From contig MUYB01000015.1 of NCBI GenBank assembly GCA_002015125.1, positions 65,736 to 129,735 of the forward strand: a stretch of DNA of 64,000 bases, given 5' to 3'. The notes under the pieces are model-generated. The model saw nothing but the letters and a program-made list of their open reading frames with translations. It did not search any database and was not told the DNA's origin. Below are positions 59,492 to 64,000 of this stretch, one piece after another (within the stretch, counting starts at the first letter, position 1; each line of letters opens with the position of its first letter). Made by a program: the position numbers and the translations under genes. This DNA is from [Haemophilus] felis. Its GTDB lineage: Bacteria > Pseudomonadota > Gammaproteobacteria > Enterobacterales > Pasteurellaceae.

Positions 59492-59521
59492 AAAATGCAA
59501 GAAAATGCAAGAAAATGCAAA
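59492..59521 (+). repeat. 10-bp tandem repeat at the sialidase start
   Basis: AAAATGCAAG occurs at 59492-59501 and 59502-59511, with a third unit AAAATGCAAA at 59512-59521. Each unit carries an ATG (59495, 59505, 59515) in a different frame because 10 is not a multiple of three. The only start with a good ribosome site is ATG 59486 upstream (AGGAG at 59474-59478, 7-bp spacing); it is out of frame with the sialidase at the present copy number. Confidence 0.9.
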
Positions 59522-62007
59522 AGATTATCGCATTTCCGCTTTCTTTTCTAGCACTGTCTTTATCCCTTCCTTTATCTGCTAGTCAATTTTTCAATCCCAA
59601 CCTAAACGAAAATCTCACTCATATCACTAAACGCACTGGCGTTGACAATTTTAAACAGTATGTGGCTGGCAAGCCTTGGCCAGGTGTAGGGCCAAATGGT
59701 GAAGCCGCTGGCACGGCTCCCTTGTCTTATGCTCGCATTCCTGCGATGACTATTACTGACGATAACAAATTGGTGGTGATGTTTGATTTACGTTGGAACA
59801 GTGCAACCGATCAAAATCGCATCGATCCAGGCATCGCCATTTCAGAAGACGGAGGTTACAGTTGGACGAGAAAAACCGCTTGGACATTCGATAAGGGGGA
59901 GGATCCGCTACGCCGTGCCATGGATCCCACGATTTTGCATAACGCCGTTGATGGGAGTTTATATGCCTTGCACGGCACTTGGGCATCAGGCAATCAAAAC
60001 TGGTATCAAAATCGGGTGAGTTACTACAACAATAATATTTGGGCGGCGACTATTCATAAATCCACGGATGGTGGGAAAACTTGGGAGAAAAATGCACAAT
60101 TTGCCAAAGGGCAAAACGAAGAAATCTTTAAAAAAGTGCAAAAAGGTGCTGGTAATTACACTGTAGGGTTTTTAGGTGGCGTGGGTTCTGGCATTGTGAT
60201 GCGTGATGGTACGCTGGTTTTCCCTATTCAAACTGCACATGATAAATTACAACCGTCAGTTGCTCGTAATGGAAAAAAAGACAATACTAACGGTGGTATT
60301 GCTGCGAGCATTATGTTTTCTAAAGACAATGGCAAAACGTGGCAAATGTCTGAAACAACCACTCCTGTAGCCCCAAATCAAATTTCACTGGAAAATATGG
60401 TGTTTGAAATCGGTGATAAATTAGTGATGACAGGGCGAGAAGATAGATGTACTAATACATGTAATACTGTTCCCCAAATAGCTTGTAAACCAAAAACAAA
60501 TTGTGCGAAAAATCGCTGGGCTTATTACACCACTGATCTCGGCAAAACTTGGGAAAAATACGAATACGCTGAATTTGGATCAAGCACCGCACAGCCAACT
60601 CAAGGATCGTCCATTTACGTTACCCTTCCTAACGGTAGGCGTGTTCTGCTTGTGTCAAAGCCAAATGGCAATCATGATAACTGGGGACGAGGCAATCTAG
60701 CTCTTCATATGTTGGACGCAAAAAATAAAAATCATCACCACGAAGTGGCGATTATTCGCCCAGGTTCTGGCAACCCTGCAGGGGCAGGTTATTCTTCCCT
60801 TGCTTATAAAGAAGGTAACTTGTTTATTGCTTATGAAGATGATGGTGATATTCGGATAAGAAACATCACCGAATATTTGTCAGCCATTCAAGCAAAAGCG
60901 TTAGAATGGAATTTGCCTGATGAGATTGAAACGGAAGTGGCAAAAATTAACGCTTTTGAACATTTAAACAAAGGACAGAAAGCGGTGCTGACAGCGAAAA
61001 TGCGCCGAGCAAACGATGATTCTATTCCGCAATCTCACACGATAAACAACGCCATGCACGAGTTAAAAACCAACACTGCGACATTACATGAAAACGCCAA
61101 AACCTTGATGCAAGGTATTAAGGTTCTTCCTTCTCGTCAACGTCATTATGCTCTCTCGCTTGACAATATTCATCGTATTACCTCACCAAACGATACCACC
61201 TTTGTGAACTATCTCGGTGTGTATGCGTTGTATGATAATTTATATGCACGCTATTTAGCCCTGAATACCAAACTTAATTTTGAGCCTTATGTGAAGCATT
61301 TGAGCGAATATAATGAATACAATTTAGATGTGTTATATCAGCCTTTCTCACCTGTGTTTGCACAGTATGAAACAGGTTCAAAATACAATCGCTTATCGGC
61401 TGGTATCAATAAAGAAATTAACCCTAATTTGAATGTAGGTGCATTTGTTGAGCATCGTCATCGTAAACAAAACAGTTATGAAGTTGGAGTGCGTGCGAAA
61501 TATGTGTCTGGTAATCATCAACTTGCAGGTTTTGTGCGGTTGCGAGCGTTGAAAAAAGAGGGCTTTGGAGCACGAAATCGCAACGTTGACAGTTATATTA
61601 ACTATGCGTATTCCGTTAGGGCGAATAAGGAATTGAGTCTAAGTCCAGCGATGGGGGTTTATGCGTCTCATTCTGCAAGAACTTTGATGGATGAAGATTT
61701 GGCGATCAATCAACGCTTAGTCTATGGGGCAGATGTCGGTGTCAATATTGCTTATCAGCTTGGTGAATTAAAGGTTAACCTTCGTCCAAATATTGCGTTT
61801 GTTAATGATGGTGCAACCTTAAGCCAATCTAATGATGCTACAAATACACATAAAGTGAAGTCGCACAGTCTCGTGTATAGTTTAAATGTAGGTGTTGAAA
61901 AACAATTTGCGAAAGGACTAACGCTTGGTTCAGAATTGAAGTTGCAAAAATACGGTTCACAACGCTCTGAAACCAATATGGGTGTTAATCTGAGCTATAA
62001 ATTTTAA
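59515..62007 (+). CDS. Sialidase autotransporter (NanB-like)
   Basis: An 830-aa protein. A hydrophobic signal segment lies at residues 4-22. The passenger (about 25-500) is a six-bladed propeller: YARIP (FRIP-type, Arg 74), Asp boxes SEDGGYSW (110-117), STDGGKTW (183-190), SKDNGKTW (269-276) and TTDLGKTW (339-346), and catalytic-Tyr motif AGYSSLAY (424-431). Residues about 550-830 form an autotransporter barrel ending NLSYKF. It would release sialic acid at the cell surface. The frame opens at ATG 59515 in the third repeat, with a poor ribosome site; the start context at 59486 is stronger but out of frame. Pasteurella multocida NanB has a similar design. Confidence 0.88.
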   Translation: MQKIIAFPLSFLALSLSLPLSASQFFNPNLNENLTHITKRTGVDNFKQYVAGKPWPGVGPNGEAAGTAPLSYARIPAMTITDDNKLVVMFDLRWNSATDQNRIDPGIAISEDGGYSWTRKTAWTFDKGEDPLRRAMDPTILHNAVDGSLYALHGTWASGNQNWYQNRVSYYNNNIWAATIHKSTDGGKTWEKNAQFAKGQNEEIFKKVQKGAGNYTVGFLGGVGSGIVMRDGTLVFPIQTAHDKLQPSVARNGKKDNTNGGIAASIMFSKDNGKTWQMSETTTPVAPNQISLENMVFEIGDKLVMTGREDRCTNTCNTVPQIACKPKTNCAKNRWAYYTTDLGKTWEKYEYAEFGSSTAQPTQGSSIYVTLPNGRRVLLVSKPNGNHDNWGRGNLALHMLDAKNKNHHHEVAIIRPGSGNPAGAGYSSLAYKEGNLFIAYEDDGDIRIRNITEYLSAIQAKALEWNLPDEIETEVAKINAFEHLNKGQKAVLTAKMRRANDDSIPQSHTINNAMHELKTNTATLHENAKTLMQGIKVLPSRQRHYALSLDNIHRITSPNDTTFVNYLGVYALYDNLYARYLALNTKLNFEPYVKHLSEYNEYNLDVLYQPFSPVFAQYETGSKYNRLSAGINKEINPNLNVGAFVEHRHRKQNSYEVGVRAKYVSGNHQLAGFVRLRALKKEGFGARNRNVDSYINYAYSVRANKELSLSPAMGVYASHSARTLMDEDLAINQRLVYGADVGVNIAYQLGELKVNLRPNIAFVNDGATLSQSNDATNTHKVKSHSLVYSLNVGVEKQFAKGLTLGSELKLQKYGSQRSETNMGVNLSYKF

Positions 62008-62043
62008 ATAATGAAATTCAACCTTGTTTTGTAGGATAAACTA

Positions 62044-62078
62044 AAGCGTGGTGTCGAGAAATATCCCACGCTTTTCTT
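62044..62078 (+). terminator. Terminator of the sialidase gene
   Basis: AAGCGTGG (62044-62051) pairs with CCACGCTT (62066-62073), followed by TTCTT. It lies 37 bp past the stop. Confidence 0.7.
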
Positions 62079-62109
62079 ATGAAAATGTAACAGTTTGGTA
62101 ATGCTACTA

Positions 62110-62331
62110 TTAATAATGAGGTGGAGGTGTTTCTTCTGCTTGGCTTGCAATATTTGAAGGCTGGAGATCTTTTAATTTTCCAACCACATAACGCAATTGT
62201 AACTGAATTTTATCCAAAGCAAATTGTTGCTCGATGATAGTTTGATTAAGCTCATCGAGTAGTTTTTCTTGAAAAGCGCTTTTCATTTCTAATTCGGCAA
62301 TGTGCTGTAATAAATTTTCTTCATTTGACAT
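62110..62331 (-). CDS. slyX: SlyX family protein
   Basis: A 73-aa acidic coiled-coil protein: [40 protein letters not shown] (in part [17 protein letters not shown]) and the C-terminal PPPHY typical of SlyX. Function unknown. It is divergent from the FkpA-type isomerase, the same arrangement as in E. coli and Haemophilus. Confidence 0.93.
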   Translation of the reverse strand: MSNEENLLQHIAELEMKSAFQEKLLDELNQTIIEQQFALDKIQLQLRYVVGKLKDLQPSNIASQAEETPPPHY

Positions 62332-62418
62332 GGTTTATTCCTAAATAAATGTTGTGAATTTGTGTGATTGGTTTTACCCTAGACAACCTTTTCCCAAATT
62401 ATAAAGGATTTTACTTTT

Positions 62419-63132
62419 ATGTTTAAATTTCAAAAAACTTCATTGGCATTATTTCTCTGTGGCGCAGTGTTTTCTACTCCTGCATTAGCAAAGGATGATA
62501 AACAATTTAGCACCGATGCCTCTTATGCCCTTGGTGCATTATTTGGTACAAATTTAAGTGAAGTGATTCGTTCACAAAAAGATGTGATCACTTATGACAA
62601 CAGCAAAGTTGTGGCTGGTTTACAAGATGTGTTAAGCGGTAAAGTTGACTTAACCAAAGATGAAAAACTACAAGCAACTTTACAAGCAATCCAAGAAAAA
62701 CTACAACAAGCGGAACAGAAAAAATTAGCTGAAATTAGCGATAAAGCAAAAAGCGAGGGTGATAAATTCCGTGCGGATTTTGCATCCCAAAAAGAGGTTA
62801 AGAAAACCGATTCTGGTTTGTTATATCGTATTGAAGAAGTTGGTAAAGGTGAGGCGATTAAAGCAACGGATACCGTCAAAGTGCATTACACAGGTAAGCT
62901 AGTGGATGGAACCGTGTTTGACAGCTCGGCAAAACGCGGTGTGCCTGCTGAATTTAAATTAAACCAAGTGATCAAAGGTTGGACTGAAGGGTTGCAACTT
63001 ATCAAAAAGGGCGGAAAAATCACCTTGGTTATTCCACCTGAATTAGCCTACGGTGAGCAAGGTGCTGGGCCATTAATCACACCGAATGCAACATTGCATT
63101 TTGAAGTGGAAGTGTTGGACGTTAAACCATAA
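62419..63132 (+). CDS. fkpA: FKBP-type peptidyl-prolyl isomerase (FkpA-like, periplasmic)
   Basis: A 237-aa secreted folding helper with a signal peptide (1-24, ending PALA). N-terminal dimerisation helices cover about 30-125 ([19 protein letters not shown]). The FKBP domain is about 130-237: [22 protein letters not shown] (in part [16 protein letters not shown]), [31 protein letters not shown] (in part [14 protein letters not shown]) and [12 protein letters not shown]. Confidence 0.94.
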   Translation: MFKFQKTSLALFLCGAVFSTPALAKDDKQFSTDASYALGALFGTNLSEVIRSQKDVITYDNSKVVAGLQDVLSGKVDLTKDEKLQATLQAIQEKLQQAEQKKLAEISDKAKSEGDKFRADFASQKEVKKTDSGLLYRIEEVGKGEAIKATDTVKVHYTGKLVDGTVFDSSAKRGVPAEFKLNQVIKGWTEGLQLIKKGGKITLVIPPELAYGEQGAGPLITPNATLHFEVEVLDVKP

Positions 63133-63147
63133 TAAAAAGCAAATATA

Positions 63148-63179
63148 AAAAAGTGCGATAAGAAATTGTCGCACTTTTT
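63148..63179 (+). terminator. Terminator of fkpA
   Basis: AAAAAGTGCGA (63148-63158) pairs perfectly with TCGCACTTTTT (63169-63179), ending in T. The arms are one base away from uptake signals. Confidence 0.88.
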
Positions 63180-63217
63180 CAATTCTGAGGAGTGGAGGCA
63201 CTGTGAGATTAAATTTA

Positions 63218-63927
63218 GGGGCCATCCTAGATAACTAACTCAAACTCCCTTTAACTAATTGTTTTAAAATGGAAATTTGAGATTTTAAGTTACTGTAATT
63301 AAAACGCCATTCGCATTCCTTCAAATACAGCTCAAAATGGGCTTTGGGAATACCATTAAATTTGCGTAAATGCCGTTTTGCTTGATTCCAAAAATTCTCA
63401 ATTCCGTTAATGTGATTTTGTTTTTCTGCAAAGTGTGTGCTGTGGTTGATACGAAAATGGTTAAATTCACTCACATCATAGCTTCGGTAGAAATCCGTGT
63501 AAACAATGCTATCTGGTTTAACTTGCTCTCGAATTATCGGTAACAAAGTCGTGGATTGCGTGTTTGGTACAGCAACGGTGTAAACCTTACCATTGCGTTT
63601 CAACAGCCCGAATACCGCAGTTTTACCCGCTGCACCACGTCCACGCTTACCTTTTCGTGTACCACCAAAATAGCTTTCGTCGGCTTCTACTTCCCCATCA
63701 AACATCTCTAAATGTGGGCTGTTTTGATAGATGAGTAATCGCAAGCGATGAAAATAGTAAGCGACAGTCGTTTTGTTTACATTCACTAGCTCAGCCGCTG
63801 TTCTCGCAGTAACTCCTGCAACAAACAGCTCAATAAGTTTATTTTGTTTATGCTGACTTAAACGACTTTTTCTCATTCAACTATCTTAACCTAAATCGAG
63901 CTTTTTGTCGTTATCTAGGACAGCCCC
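63218..63927 (-). mobile_element. Second IS1016-group insertion sequence, 710 bp
   Basis: Ends: GGGGCCATCCTAGATAAC at 63218 and, inverse of the right end, GGGGCTGTCCTAGATAAC at 63927 (16 of 18 match). The flanking octamers TAAATTTA and AAAATTAA agree at six of eight positions, at best a degraded target duplication. Ends and transposase differ from the element at 29698-30410, so it is a different member of the group. Confidence 0.88.
63235..63876 (-). CDS. IS1016-group transposase
   Basis: A 213-aa transposase: HTH region LFVAGVTARTAAELVNVN, catalytic EADESYFGGTRKGKRG, VYTDFYRSYDVSEF and [15 protein letters not shown]. It is recognisably related to, but well diverged from, the one at 29718-30371. 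Intact frame. Confidence 0.92.
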   Translation of the reverse strand: MRKSRLSQHKQNKLIELFVAGVTARTAAELVNVNKTTVAYYFHRLRLLIYQNSPHLEMFDGEVEADESYFGGTRKGKRGRGAAGKTAVFGLLKRNGKVYTVAVPNTQSTTLLPIIREQVKPDSIVYTDFYRSYDVSEFNHFRINHSTHFAEKQNHINGIENFWNQAKRHLRKFNGIPKAHFELYLKECEWRFNYSNLKSQISILKQLVKGSLS

Positions 63928-64000
63928 AAAATTAATTCTTCTACTATAGAATTAGTATTGATGAACTTTATTTAATAATGAAAAAAGGCGCATCTTTCGA

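Noticed and set aside
59342..59551. Plus-strand open frame of 69 codons upstream of the sialidase
   Set aside because: Its 5' part is A/T-rich with no ribosome site; only its end, from ATG 59486, has a good start, and this is best read as the out-of-frame leader of the sialidase gene.
63978..64000. Possible start of a gene (ATGAAAAAAGGCGCATC) at the right edge
   Set aside because: Only about seven codons are visible and there is no clear ribosome site, so no call can be supported.

Overview
The window looks like chromosomal DNA of a Haemophilus-type Pasteurellaceae. It is AT-rich, the housekeeping proteins read like H. influenzae proteins, and there are exact copies of the 9-bp uptake signal AAGTGCGGT, IS1016-group insertion sequences and a complete diketogulonate (yia/sgb) pathway. 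It is probably not a standard H. influenzae: I found only six exact uptake signals by eye, gene order differs from what I remember of strain Rd, and there is a sialidase autotransporter. Species assignment is inference.

Layout. 1-1.3 kb: end of lptF and lptG. 1.4-1.8 kb: two identical tRNA-Arg and one tRNA-Ser with a strong promoter. 1.9-8.7 kb: rep, deoD with a NupC-type nucleoside transporter, a YczE-like membrane protein and a two-domain glycosyltransferase. 8.7-10.9 kb: rpsP-rimM-trmD-rplS. 10.9-13.9 kb: transketolase and a HAD phosphatase. 14-27.9 kb: the diketogulonate operon (yiaK, yiaL, TRAP transporter yiaMNO, lyxK, sgbH, sgbU, sgbE) and its IclR regulator, with an extra sugar-type ABC importer and an SMP-30 family lactonase set between yiaK and yiaL. 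These genes would turn an imported lactone or diketogulonate into D-xylulose 5-phosphate, the substrate of the nearby transketolase.

28-30.7 kb is a scrapyard: a diverged 3' piece of yqhA, a toxin gene with a nonsense codon beside an intact antitoxin, a diverged 3' piece of an iclR gene, and the two ends of a second ABC operon joined through an IS1016-type element that lacks a target duplication. 30.7-34 kb: intact yqhA, ridA and the folate genes pabC, pabB, pabA. 34-43.8 kb: lpxD-skp-bamA-rseP-cdsA-uppS-dxr-frr-pyrH, all on the minus strand. 43.9-50.5 kb: an EptA/YhjW-like phosphoethanolamine transferase, gmhA, hpt, a strong candidate for a Fur-controlled small RNA, pmbA, darP, yeiH and trmL. 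50.5-59.2 kb: the complete spc and alpha ribosomal operons (rplN to rplQ), with the alpha-operon S4 control leader.

59.2-64 kb: where the S10 operon might be expected, there is a sialidase autotransporter whose start lies in a 10-bp tandem repeat that can change the reading frame. Then come slyX, an FkpA-type isomerase and a second, different IS1016-group element. Main points of interest: the ABC-lactonase module in the diketogulonate operon, the possible repeat switch at the sialidase start, the mosaic 28-30.7 kb region, and the small RNA.
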